Notes under the pieces: model-generated
Database searches by the model: none
What the model saw: the letters and a program-made list of their open reading frames with translations, nothing else
What the model was told of the DNA's origin: nothing
Source: JASLEW01 sp035544875
GTDB taxonomy: Bacteria; Acidobacteriota; Thermoanaerobaculia; Multivoradales; UBA5704
DNA length: 64,000 bases
Reading direction: 5' to 3'
Assembly: GCA_035544875.1 (NCBI GenBank)
Contig: DASZZP010000097.1
Coordinates: 1 to 64,000, forward strand
Shown here: positions 43,255 through 52,048 of the stretch, piece by piece
How positions within the stretch are numbered: position 1 is the stretch's first letter
How the letters are laid out: the number at the start of each line of letters is the position of its first letter
Position numbers and translations under genes: made by a program

Positions 43255-44306
43255 CAGCTCGGCCGCCCTTCGCGGAGCCCGAGCCGCAGCAGCAGCAGCT
43301 TGGAGAAGGCGAGCACGGTGAAGGTGATCAAGAAGAGGATGAGGCCGAGCGCGATGAGCGAGGAGATGTAGAGGCCGCCGACCGCTTCGGCGAACTCGTT
43401 GGCCAGGTTGGCGGAGATGGTGTTGCCGGGCATGAAGAGCGAGCGGCTGAGCTCGTGGGCGTTGCCGATGACGAAGGTTACCGCCATCGTCTCGCCGAGA
43501 GCGCGCCCCAGGCCGAGCATGATGCCGCCGGCGACGCCGACCTTGGTGTAGGGGAGGACGATGTTCCACACCACCTCCCAGGTGGTGGCGCCGAGCGCGT
43601 AGGTCGACTCCTTGAGAAAGGCGGGCACCGTCTCGAAGACGTCGCGCATCACCGCCGAGATAAAGGGGATCACCATGACTGCGAGGATCACGCCGGCGGT
43701 GAGCATGCCGATGCCGATCGGCGGCCCCTGGAAAAGGCCCCCGACCAGCGGCCAGCCGCCCAGATACTCGGTCATCCAGGGCTGGACGTGCTCGGCGAGG
43801 ATGGGAGCGAGCACGAACAGCCCCCACATGCCATAGATGATGCTCGGGATCGCCGCCAGCAGCTCGATCGCCGTCGACAGCGGCCGCTTGAGCCAGCGCG
43901 GGCAGAGCTCGGTCACGAACAGCGCGATGCCGAATGAGACCGGGATGCCGATCAGCATGGCGATCGCCGAGGTCACCAGCGTGCCGTAGATGTTGACCAG
44001 GGCGCCGAACTTCTCGGTGACCGGATTCCACTCCCGGCTGGTGATGAAGCCGAAGCCGAACTTGCGTAGCGCCGGCAGGCTGCCCCAGAAGAGCGAGGCC
44101 AGGATCGCCAGCAGGATGCAGAGGACGAGCAGAGCGAAGCTGAAGGTCGTGCCGTGAAAGAGGCGGTCGGCGAGCTTTTGCCGGCGCGCCCGGCGGGCGT
44201 AGTAGCTGCCGCCGCCGCGGGCGGCGGCAAGGGCCTCCGGGGGGCCTTCCGCGGCGCCGGTGATCGACGATCCGGACGATCCGAACGATCCGAACATCGC
44301 GCTCAT
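43254..44306 (-). CDS. pstC: Phosphate ABC transporter permease PstC, 350 aa
   Basis: Permease with a 20-residue Gly/Ser repeat N-terminus (encoded by three 9-base units), six helices, LLAAIPSIIYGMWGL, the EAA loop STYALGATTWEVVWNIVLP and GRALGETMAVTFVIGN. Start 44306 is chosen because the longer frame upstream is Pro/Ala/Arg-rich and covers the intercistronic hairpin. It pairs with PstA. Confidence 0.93.
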   Translation of the reverse strand: MSAMFGSFGSSGSSITGAAEGPPEALAAARGGGSYYARRARRQKLADRLFHGTTFSFALLVLCILLAILASLFWGSLPALRKFGFGFITSREWNPVTEKFGALVNIYGTLVTSAIAMLIGIPVSFGIALFVTELCPRWLKRPLSTAIELLAAIPSIIYGMWGLFVLAPILAEHVQPWMTEYLGGWPLVGGLFQGPPIGIGMLTAGVILAVMVIPFISAVMRDVFETVPAFLKESTYALGATTWEVVWNIVLPYTKVGVAGGIMLGLGRALGETMAVTFVIGNAHELSRSLFMPGNTISANLANEFAEAVGGLYISSLIALGLILFLITFTVLAFSKLLLLRLGLREGRPS

Positions 44307-44317
44307 CGAGAGTTCGC

Positions 44318-44356
44318 GGGCTCCCCGGCCGCAGGATCGCTCCGGCCGGGGAGCCC
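44318..44356 (-). terminator. Perfect 13-bp hairpin between pstS and pstC
   Basis: GGGCTCCCCGGCC (44318-44330) and GGCCGGGGAGCCC (44344-44356) pair without mismatch around a 13-base loop, within the 55 bases between pstS stop and pstC start. No T run follows on the coding strand. It probably sets a higher level of pstS mRNA by 3' protection or partial termination. Confidence 0.6.
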
Positions 44357-44361
44357 AGGGG

Positions 44362-45561
44362 TCATCTGGCCCTGCCGGGGCGGGTCTTGCTGCCGCCGGT
44401 CTTGCTGCTGCCGGCCTTGCCGGCCTTCTCGGGGCCGGCCTTGCCGCCTTTCTGAGCACTGGTCCAGACCGGCTTACCGCCCGCCTTGATCGTGCTCGCC
44501 CAGGTCTGCTCGACGAGCTTCACGACCTTGTCGGGGATCGGCACGTAGTCGAGCTTGGCGGCCATCTGCTGGCCGTTGTGGTAGGCCCAGTCGAAGAACT
44601 TGAGCGCCTCGCGCACCTTGTCGCCCTTCTCCTGTTCCTTGTAGACGAGGATGAAGCTGGCGCCGGTGATCGGCCAGCTCTCGGCTCCCGCCTGGTTGGT
44701 CAGCAGCAGGTAGAAGCCCGGCGCCTTGGCCCAGTCGGCATTGGCCGCCGCGGACTGGAAGCTCGCGGCGCTCGGCTTGACGAAGTGGCCGTCACGGTTC
44801 TTGAGCAGGACGTAGGGCAGCTTGTTCTGCAGTGCGTAGGCGTACTCGACGTAGCCGATCGAGCCGGGAATGGTCGTGCTCTGTGCGGCCACCCCTTCAT
44901 TGCCCTTGCCGCCGACCCCGGCCGGCCAGGAGACGGAGGCGTTCTCGCCCACTTTCTCCTTCCACTCCGGGCTCACCTCGGAGAGGTAGTGGGTGAAGAT
45001 GAAGCTCGTCCCGGAGCCGTCGGAGCGGTGCACCACGGTGATCGCCTGATCCGGCAGCTTGACGCCGGCATTGAGGCCGACCAGCGCCGGGTCGTTCCAC
45101 TTGGTGATCTTGCCGAGGAAGATGGCGGCCAGGGTCGGGCCGTCGAGCTTCAGATGCCCGGTGCCGATCCCCTTGACGTTCACCACCGCCACCACGCCGC
45201 CCATGATCATCGGGAACTGCAGCAGGCCGGAGGCCTCCAGGTCCTCGGACTTGAGCGGCATGTCGGAGGCGCCGAAGTCGACCGTCTTGGCCTTGATCTG
45301 CTGGATGCCGCCTCCCGAGCCGATCGAGTTGTAGTTGATGCGCACTCCGGTCTTCTGATTATAGGCCTCGGCCCACTTGGCATAGATCGGGTTGGGGAAT
45401 GTGGCCCCCGCGCCCGTGATATCGACGGCCGCCAGCGGCGACGCCGCCACGGCGGCGAGCAGGCCGATCAGCCCGATCAGGCCGCCGACTCGGCCCACTC
45501 TGCCGGCCAGAGCCCGGCCCCCCGCCGCCTTCTCAGTCTTCTCGCTTCTCAGGCATCTCAT
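44362..45561 (-). CDS. pstS: Periplasmic phosphate-binding protein PstS, 399 aa
   Basis: Signal peptide (LIGLIGLLAAVAASPLA), then the PstS fold: ITGAGATFPNPIYAKW, NSIGSGGGIQQI, DFGASDMPL, GKITKWNDP, HRSDGSGTSFIF, GSIGYVEYAYA. The phosphate-binding Ser/Thr/Arg/Asp residues of these motifs are present. A Lys/Gly/Ser-rich tail of about 30 residues is extra. First gene of the operon, behind a PHO box. Confidence 0.95.
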   Translation of the reverse strand: MRCLRSEKTEKAAGGRALAGRVGRVGGLIGLIGLLAAVAASPLAAVDITGAGATFPNPIYAKWAEAYNQKTGVRINYNSIGSGGGIQQIKAKTVDFGASDMPLKSEDLEASGLLQFPMIMGGVVAVVNVKGIGTGHLKLDGPTLAAIFLGKITKWNDPALVGLNAGVKLPDQAITVVHRSDGSGTSFIFTHYLSEVSPEWKEKVGENASVSWPAGVGGKGNEGVAAQSTTIPGSIGYVEYAYALQNKLPYVLLKNRDGHFVKPSAASFQSAAANADWAKAPGFYLLLTNQAGAESWPITGASFILVYKEQEKGDKVREALKFFDWAYHNGQQMAAKLDYVPIPDKVVKLVEQTWASTIKAGGKPVWTSAQKGGKAGPEKAGKAGSSKTGGSKTRPGRAR

Positions 45562-46024
45562 GGCAGTCGTTGACCTCCGTTGTGAGTCGTATTGCTGGCA
45601 TGGAAGAATCGAGGGCCGAGGCGCCCGCGCGGGCGCCTATCGACCGGGCTCGATCGCTGTCCGCCTGCATCTTCCAGGCCGAGACACCCCCAACCAGGAC
45701 TGGCCAGCCACCGCTGCCGGTCCGCCCCCAAGACTGTCGAGCCCCTGCGGGAGTATCTAGCCCCACTGTGACAGGCGTGTGAACATCGCCTGAACTCCGC
45801 GTGACCGAGCGGTGAGCAAGCGATGGCGACGCCGCCCCCGAGAGGCAGGACGCCCGCGCTTGCAGAGGGGGCGAATCGGCCCTAGACTAAGCGACCACTG
45901 CAGACGAGAACGGAGACCGGCCGTGAGAGGGTTCGCTCGCAGCCTGCGAGGCGATGAGGCCGCTCGGCGACGGCTCCGTCGAGCTGGTGACCATGCCGAT
46001 CGCGCCCATACAAGGAGACATGCG
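45562..46024. other. 463-base divergent regulatory region (pstS leftward, liv operon rightward)
   Basis: No gene. It holds the PHO box (45768-45818), a likely pstS -10 TAGATA on the minus strand just after it (45755-45760), a perfect GC hairpin in the pstS leader (AGGCGCCC/GGGCGCCT, 45619-45638) and the AAGGAGA site of the substrate-binding gene at its right end. Confidence 0.6.
45768..45818 (-). promoter_or_regulatory. PHO box: five half-sites in perfect 11-base phase
   Basis: Read on the minus strand: TGCTCAC, CGGTCAC, AGTTCAG, TGTTCAC and CTGTCAC, each separated by four bases (starts on the plus strand at 45768, 45779, 45790, 45801, 45812). PhoB binds direct repeats of CTGTCAT type every 11 bases. 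The last copy is eight bases from TAGATA, so the box replaces the -35 of pstS. The pst operon is thus a PhoB target. Confidence 0.85.
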
Positions 46025-47287
46025 ATGAAAAAGCCAAGCTGCAGCCTCTATGGTCCGATCCTCGCGGCCGCCGCCGCGGCAGCGCTGCTCGGCAACCCCG
46101 CCCCGGTGCTCGCTGCCGCGGCCAGCCCGGCTGCGGGCGCCAGCGAAATCGCCATTGGCGTCGTGCTGCCGATCAGCGGCCGCGAAGCGAAGCCAGGCCA
46201 GTATCAACGCGAAGGCGTCGAGCTGGCGATTCACGAGATCAATCAGCGCGGCGGCATCTTCGTCAAGGACCAGGGCAAGAAGCTGCCTCTCAAAGAGGTC
46301 TTCTATGACGACGGCTCGGATCAGGCAAAGTCCTCCGGGCTGGTCGAGCGCGCCATCACCTCGGATAACGTGGTCGCGGTCCTCGGCGGTTACTCCACAG
46401 CCCTGGGCGAGGCCGAATCGGTGATGCCGGACCGCTACCAGACTCCCTGGATCACCACCGGCGCCGCCGCCTCCACCATCTTCAGCCGCGGCTATCAATG
46501 GATCTTCGGCACCCTCAGCCCGACCGACCTGCTGGGCTACACGACGGCGGAGTTCCTGGGCACGCTGGTCGACCACGGCAAGCTCAAGAAGGGGCTGAAG
46601 ATCGCGCTCGCGCTCGAGAACACCGATCACGGCATCGACTATGAGAAAGGCATCGGCAAGTGGATTCAGGAGCACCCGGGCCGCTTCAGCGTCGTGTTCA
46701 GCGAGAAGTTCGATCTCGGCGCGCCCGATTTCTCGGGTCTGTTGCAGAAGGTCAAGAACGCCCACGCCGACATCTTCCTGGCCGACGCACACCTCCAGGA
46801 CTACATCACCATGCACCGGCAGTACGTCCAGGCCGCGATGTACCACCAGATGATCAGCTACGGCGCGCGCGGGCCGGAAGCGGACGCCAGGAAGGCGCTG
46901 GGAGACGCGACCAACTACGTCTTTGCCGGCATCTGGTGGTCGGCCAAGCTCCCCTATCCCCAGGTCAAGCAGTTCGTCGCGGCCTATCAGGCGTTCACCG
47001 GCCATCCCCCCGATTCGTGGTATCCCGCCACCGCCTATGACGCGGTGCGCGTCCTGGCGGCCGCGATCGAGCGTGCCGGCAGCCTGAACAAGACCGCCAT
47101 CCGCGATCAGCTGCGGACGGTCGAGCTCAAGGACTCGCTGCTGCCGGGCCAGGTCCTTCGCTTCGGCAAGAACGGCCAGATCTCGACCGCTTTCGTGATC
47201 GTGCAGAACAAGCCGGGCGCCAAGGTGGACATCGTCTATCCGCCGGACGCGGCCACCGGGGAGGCGATTGCGCCGCAGCCCCACTGA
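46025..47287 (+). CDS. livK: Branched-chain amino-acid-type ABC substrate-binding protein, 420 aa
   Basis: AAGGAGA precedes the ATG. Signal peptide, then a type I periplasmic-binding fold: IAIGVVLPISGREAKPGQYQ, DDGSDQAKSSGLVERAI, VLGGYSTALGEAE, DSWYPATAYDAVRVLAAAI. Related proteins bind leucine/isoleucine/valine, but also amides, urea or aromatic compounds, so the ligand is open. It heads a five-gene transporter. Confidence 0.85.
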   Translation: MKKPSCSLYGPILAAAAAAALLGNPAPVLAAAASPAAGASEIAIGVVLPISGREAKPGQYQREGVELAIHEINQRGGIFVKDQGKKLPLKEVFYDDGSDQAKSSGLVERAITSDNVVAVLGGYSTALGEAESVMPDRYQTPWITTGAAASTIFSRGYQWIFGTLSPTDLLGYTTAEFLGTLVDHGKLKKGLKIALALENTDHGIDYEKGIGKWIQEHPGRFSVVFSEKFDLGAPDFSGLLQKVKNAHADIFLADAHLQDYITMHRQYVQAAMYHQMISYGARGPEADARKALGDATNYVFAGIWWSAKLPYPQVKQFVAAYQAFTGHPPDSWYPATAYDAVRVLAAAIERAGSLNKTAIRDQLRTVELKDSLLPGQVLRFGKNGQISTAFVIVQNKPGAKVDIVYPPDAATGEAIAPQPH

Positions 47288-47333
47288 GCGCGCCCGCTAC
47301 TCGCGCAGCGCCCGCTGACTCAGGCCCCGACTG

Positions 47334-48227
47334 ATGAGCGCCGTCGATCTGCTCAATCTGCTGATCGCCGGGCTGCTGCTGGCCGGCGTCTACGCCGCGA
47401 TGTCGGTGGGCATGACGATCATCTACGGCGTGATGAAGATCGTGAATCTGGCCCACGCCGGATTCCTCATGCTGGGGGCCTACTTCGTCTACGAGCTCAA
47501 CACGCGGTTCGCGCTCGATCCGCTGCTCGGAGTGCTGGCCGCTTTTCCAGTCTTCTTCCTCCTCGGCATGGGCGTGCACTGGCTCCTCGTCAGGCGGCTC
47601 CCCAGCTCCGACCAGCCGACGCTTGCCTCCTTGCTGCTGCTCTTCGGCCTCTGGCTGGTGCTGCAGAACCTCGGCTATCTGATCTGGGGCAACGCCGATC
47701 GGGCGATCCTCACGCCCCGCACGCTCGCCGTCGTCCGGCTCGGCCCGATCAGCTTGCCCGCGGTCCGCCTGGTGGTCTGCGGCACCGCCGTCGCGTCGCT
47801 CGCCGTGCTCGAGCTCGTGCTGCAGAAGACCTGGTTCGGCAGAGCGGTGCGCGCCCTCATCCAGAACCGGGAGGCGGGGCGCATCGTCGGCGTCGACGTC
47901 GAGGCCACGGCCCGAGTGGCGTTCGGCGTCGGCATCGCCTTCGCGGGAGCCGCCGGCGGCCTGCTGGCGATGCTCTATTCTTTCAGCCCGGATTTCGGCG
48001 GCCCCTTCCTGCTCCGCGCTTTCGTGATCATCGTGCTGGGCGGCCTGGAGTCCTTCGCCGGCGTGGCGGCCGGCGCAATCATCCTGGCGCTGCTCGAGAC
48101 CGCGAGCATCCTGGTGCTGCCGGCGAGCTACCAGCCCGCGGTCGCTTTTTCGGCGCTCGTCCTCGCCCTGATCGTGCTGCCGGAAGGGATGGCGGGCCTG
48201 TGGAAAGGGAAGCGGCTCTGGGCGTGA
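47334..48227 (+). CDS. livH: Liv-type ABC permease LivH, 297 aa
   Basis: Eight-helix permease with the LivH pattern: AAMSVGMTIIYGVMKIVNLAHAG, LIQNREAGRIVGVD and a final LPEGMAGLWKGKRLW. Its stop overlaps the GTG of the next permease (GTGA). Confidence 0.9.
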   Translation: MSAVDLLNLLIAGLLLAGVYAAMSVGMTIIYGVMKIVNLAHAGFLMLGAYFVYELNTRFALDPLLGVLAAFPVFFLLGMGVHWLLVRRLPSSDQPTLASLLLLFGLWLVLQNLGYLIWGNADRAILTPRTLAVVRLGPISLPAVRLVVCGTAVASLAVLELVLQKTWFGRAVRALIQNREAGRIVGVDVEATARVAFGVGIAFAGAAGGLLAMLYSFSPDFGGPFLLRAFVIIVLGGLESFAGVAAGAIILALLETASILVLPASYQPAVAFSALVLALIVLPEGMAGLWKGKRLWA

Positions 48228-49165
48228 AACGGGCCGCGGCGCCGCTCGCGCTGGCCGCGGTCCTGGCCGCCTTGCCGCTGTGCGGCGCCGGCCCCAATAT
48301 CATCCGGCTGCTCTTCGTGACCCTGGTCTGGGTGACGGCGAGCGTCGCCTGGAACCTCCTGGGCGGCTTCGGCGGGCAGGTCTCCTTCGGTTTCGCGGTC
48401 TTCTACGGGCTCGGCGCCTACGCGGCGGCGCTGGCGCTCAATGCGGGAGTCAACCCGATCCTCTCGCTCTTGCTGGCCGCGGGCGTGGCGGTGGCCGCTT
48501 CGCTGCTGGTGGGCCTGCCGACATTTCGCCTCAAAGGCCCGTATTTCGCGATCGCCACCATCGGGGTGAGCGAAGCGGTGCGCGTGGTGATGACCAACCT
48601 CTCGGTGACCGGCGGCGCGAGCGGCTACCGGATCGTCGAGAAGGGGGCCTTCGAACAGCGCCAGCACTACTACACGGCCCTTGCCCTGGCGGGCCTGGCG
48701 GTGGCCGTCTCCATCCTCGTCCGGCGCTCGCGGCTGGGGCTGGCGCTGGCCGCGATCCGCGAGGACGAGGATGCGGCGGCAGACCTCGGAGTCAATCCGT
48801 TTCGCGCCAAGCTCGCGGCGCATGCGCTCGCCGCCGCGCTCACCGGCGCCGCCGGCGGCGTCCACGCGCGCTACGCCGCGTTCATCCATCCCCAGGGCGA
48901 CTTCGCGTTCGCCATCGGCATCGCCATCCTGTTGATGCCGGTCATCGGCGGCGTCGCGACGATCTGGGGACCGGTCGTCGGCGCCTTCGTGTACGGCCTG
49001 GTGCATGAGGAGATCGTGGCCTCCTTTCCCGAGCTGCACCTGCTCATCTATGGCTCGCTGTTGATCCTGATCGTGCTCTTCGAGCCGAAGGGGATCATCG
49101 GCCTGCTCGAGCGTGGGGCGCGCGCTGTGGCGCGCCGGAGGAGAGCTGGTGCCGCCCATCCTTAG
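48224..49165 (+). CDS. livM: Liv-type ABC permease LivM, 313 aa
   Basis: GTG start overlapping the livH stop. Helical permease with NLLGGFGGQVSFGFAVFYGLGAY, AIREDEDAAADLGVNPFRAKLAA and IGGVATIWGPVVGAFVYG, the LivM pattern. It pairs with LivH. Confidence 0.9.
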   Translation: MKRAAAPLALAAVLAALPLCGAGPNIIRLLFVTLVWVTASVAWNLLGGFGGQVSFGFAVFYGLGAYAAALALNAGVNPILSLLLAAGVAVAASLLVGLPTFRLKGPYFAIATIGVSEAVRVVMTNLSVTGGASGYRIVEKGAFEQRQHYYTALALAGLAVAVSILVRRSRLGLALAAIREDEDAAADLGVNPFRAKLAAHALAAALTGAAGGVHARYAAFIHPQGDFAFAIGIAILLMPVIGGVATIWGPVVGAFVYGLVHEEIVASFPELHLLIYGSLLILIVLFEPKGIIGLLERGARAVARRRRAGAAHP

Positions 49166-49928
49166 GGTCGACCGCCTGACGCGGTATTTCGCCGGGCTGG
49201 CGGCGGTCCGGGAGATGAGCTTCGAGCTCGAGCCGGGCCGGATCTATGGACTCATCGGGCCCAACGGCGCCGGCAAGACGACCCTGCTCAGCATCATCGC
49301 CGGCTCTCTGCGGCCGACCTCGGGAGCGGTCAGCTTTCTCGGCCGCGATCTGACCGGCGCGAGCTCGTTCTCGGCGGTCGCCGCCGGGATCGTCAGGACC
49401 CACCAGATACCGCGCCCCTTTCGCGCCCTCTCGGTGCTCGAGAACGTCGAGGTCGGGGCCCGCTTCGGACGCGCCCGGCGAGGCCCCGATGAGCGGCGCG
49501 AGGTGCGGCGCATCCTCGACTGGGTGGGGCTGACGCCGCTCGCCCGGGCGGCGGCGGGTACGCTGTCGGTCGGCGACCAGAAGCGTCTCGAGCTGGCCCG
49601 CGCCCTCGCCACGGCCCCCGAGCTGCTGCTCTGTGACGAGGTGTGCAGCGGATTGACCACGGGCGAGGCGCAAGCGGTGCTCGCGCTGCTGCGCAAGATC
49701 CGGGAAGCCGGCACGACGGTGCTCTACGTCGAGCACGATCTGAAGGCGATCATGTCGGTGTGCGATCACGTCATCGTGATGAACCACGGGGAGAAGCTGG
49801 CGGAGGGGCCGCCCGAGGCTGTGCAACGGGACCCGGCGGTGATCGAGGCTTATATTGGACGGCCCGCCGAGCGGGCGGGAAGGCCGGCCGAGCCGGCGGG
49901 GCCGCTGCCAGGGGCGCCGGAGGACTAG
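49149..49928 (+). CDS. livG: Liv-type ABC ATPase LivG, 259 aa
   Basis: GTG 49149 follows GGAGGAGA by four bases and overlaps livM. ABC motifs: GPNGAGKTTLLS (Walker A), TLSVGDQKRLELARAL (signature, with V for the usual GG), LLCDEVCSGLT (Walker B) and VEHDLKAIMSVCD. Two oddities: the signature reads LSVGDQ and the Walker B ends DEVCSGL rather than DEPxAGL; both occur in the LivG branch. The tail is Pro/Ala/Gly-rich. Confidence 0.88.
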   Translation: MPPILRVDRLTRYFAGLAAVREMSFELEPGRIYGLIGPNGAGKTTLLSIIAGSLRPTSGAVSFLGRDLTGASSFSAVAAGIVRTHQIPRPFRALSVLENVEVGARFGRARRGPDERREVRRILDWVGLTPLARAAAGTLSVGDQKRLELARALATAPELLLCDEVCSGLTTGEAQAVLALLRKIREAGTTVLYVEHDLKAIMSVCDHVIVMNHGEKLAEGPPEAVQRDPAVIEAYIGRPAERAGRPAEPAGPLPGAPED

Positions 49929-50666
<738 letters not shown>

Positions 50667-50723
50667 GGGCGCCGCCGGGCAAGAAAAGAGACGGCAAGCC
50701 TAGAAAGGAGAGTTTAGAAAGGC

Positions 50724-51395
50724 CTAATGCCCGCCGGCTTTGTGCACCGAGTGGCGCACGTCGCGGCCTTCGACGTAATAGATGACGTCCTCGGCGATGT
50801 TCGTGGCGTGATCGGCGATCCGCTCGAGGTTGCGCGAGATGAGCAGCAGGTGGAGCGCCCGCGTCACCGTCCGGGGATCCTCGATCATGTAGGTCAGCAG
50901 CTCGCGGAACAGCTGCTTGTAGAGGCCGTCGACCTCGTCGTCGCGCTCCAGCACCGAGGTGGCGAGCGAGGCGTCGCGGCTGACGAAGGCGTCGAGGCTC
51001 TGGCGCACCATGTCCTGCACCAGCTGCGAGAGGTGCGGCAGATCGATGTAAGGCTTGAGCGGCGGCTGGTCGACCAGCTGCTCGACCGATTGCGCGATGT
51101 TGACCGCCGAGTCGCCGATGCGCTCGAGGTCGCTGTTGATCTTCATCACCGCGACCAGGAAGCGGAGATCGACGGCGGTGGGCTGCTTGCGGCCGAGGAT
51201 GGTATGACAGAACTCGTCGATATCGATCTCGAGCTGATCGACCGCCTGATCCGTGTCGATGACTTCCCGGCACAGCGCCATGTTGCGCTCGAGCAACGCC
51301 TGCGTCGCCTTGGCGACCATGCTCTCGACCATGCCTGCCATGCGCAGCAGGTTCTGCCGGATGCGGTCGAGGTCCTGGTCGAGGCGTCGTTCCAT
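50724..51395 (-). CDS. phoU: Phosphate signalling protein PhoU, 223 aa
   Basis: Two three-helix-bundle repeats with the paired metal-binding segments EIDIDEFCHTIL and DDEVDGLYKQLF, and NLERIADHATNIAEDVIYYVEG at the end. PhoU shuts off PhoR signalling through the Pst transporter. It is separated from pstSCAB by the rightward liv operon. A strong -10 (TAGAAT on the minus strand, 51425-51430) and weak PHO half-sites lie upstream. Confidence 0.95.
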   Translation of the reverse strand: MERRLDQDLDRIRQNLLRMAGMVESMVAKATQALLERNMALCREVIDTDQAVDQLEIDIDEFCHTILGRKQPTAVDLRFLVAVMKINSDLERIGDSAVNIAQSVEQLVDQPPLKPYIDLPHLSQLVQDMVRQSLDAFVSRDASLATSVLERDDEVDGLYKQLFRELLTYMIEDPRTVTRALHLLLISRNLERIADHATNIAEDVIYYVEGRDVRHSVHKAGGH

Positions 51396-51484
51396 TTACA
51401 TGCTGCTCTCTGCCGTCGCGGCCAGATTCTACCCCGCCGCGCCGCCGTAGAGAAGGCGCTGCCGCGCGGCGATCGGCGCCCGGA

Positions 51485-51524
51485 GTGACAGTCCCCGGGC
51501 GGACCTGTGACTTCTCGGTAACGG
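51485..51524 (-). promoter_or_regulatory. Putative weak PHO box upstream of phoU
   Basis: GTGACAG (51485), GTGACTT (51507) and GTAACGG (51518), read on the plus strand, keep 11-base phase (22 and 11 apart); the position at 51496 is degenerate. Orientation matches leftward phoU, but the box is about 55 bases from the -10, unlike the pstS site. Confidence 0.4.
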
Positions 51525-51898
51525 CGACAGCCGGTCGAGCCTCAGCCCGTGGGAGCCAGCAGCCGGCCGAGACCCGGCATCAGCGCCCGGCAGAGCAGCC
51601 GGCGGCCGGCCGAGGGCCTCTCCGGCAGCCCGGCCGACAGGACCGTCAGGCCCGGAGGCCAGCGCCGGCCGGCCTGCGGCGTCGGCCGTTGCTGGGGCTG
51701 GGTTCGGAGGTCCATGGGCCGTCGCGCTGGGCGCCGGGCGGCTCGCTGCGCTGTCTGCGCCGTCTGCCGATGGGTATGCCAGATCGGCTTGATGAGCCGG
51801 TGTCACGCCGGTGTCGCGGTGGTACAGTCTGAGCGGGTCGCCGCCGGTTATGGTATTGTTCGGCCACTTTCAGCTGAAGGAACATGTCCCCCGAGAGC

Positions 51899-52002
51899 GG
51901 CGCCTGGCAGCGGTGTAGCCAACCAAGAGGGCCGGACTGTCGCTGCCTCGCGGCGCGCGGCCGACTGCGCCCCTTGCAAGTGGCGGCGGAGGGCCAGGCG
52001 CC
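51899..52002 (+). repeat. Inverted repeat in the lldP leader
   Basis: GGCGCCTGGC (51899-51908) and GCCAGGCGCC (51993-52002) pair perfectly across 84 bases, ending 46 bases before the lldP start. It could close a structured leader RNA. Confidence 0.4.
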
Positions 52003-52048
52003 ACCTGGGGTATCCAGAACCTAGCCGCGGAGGAGGGAGGAGGGAGCT

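Larger units (their letters stand above)
51396..52048. other. 653-base gene-free divergent region (phoU leftward, lactate operon rightward)
   Basis: No gene is supported; the open frames are Arg/Gly/Pro-rich shadows. It holds weak PHO half-sites for phoU (51485-51524), the phoU -10, and a long-range 10-base inverted repeat in the lldP leader (51899-51908 with 51993-52002). No FadR/LldR-type operator was recognised. Confidence 0.6.
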
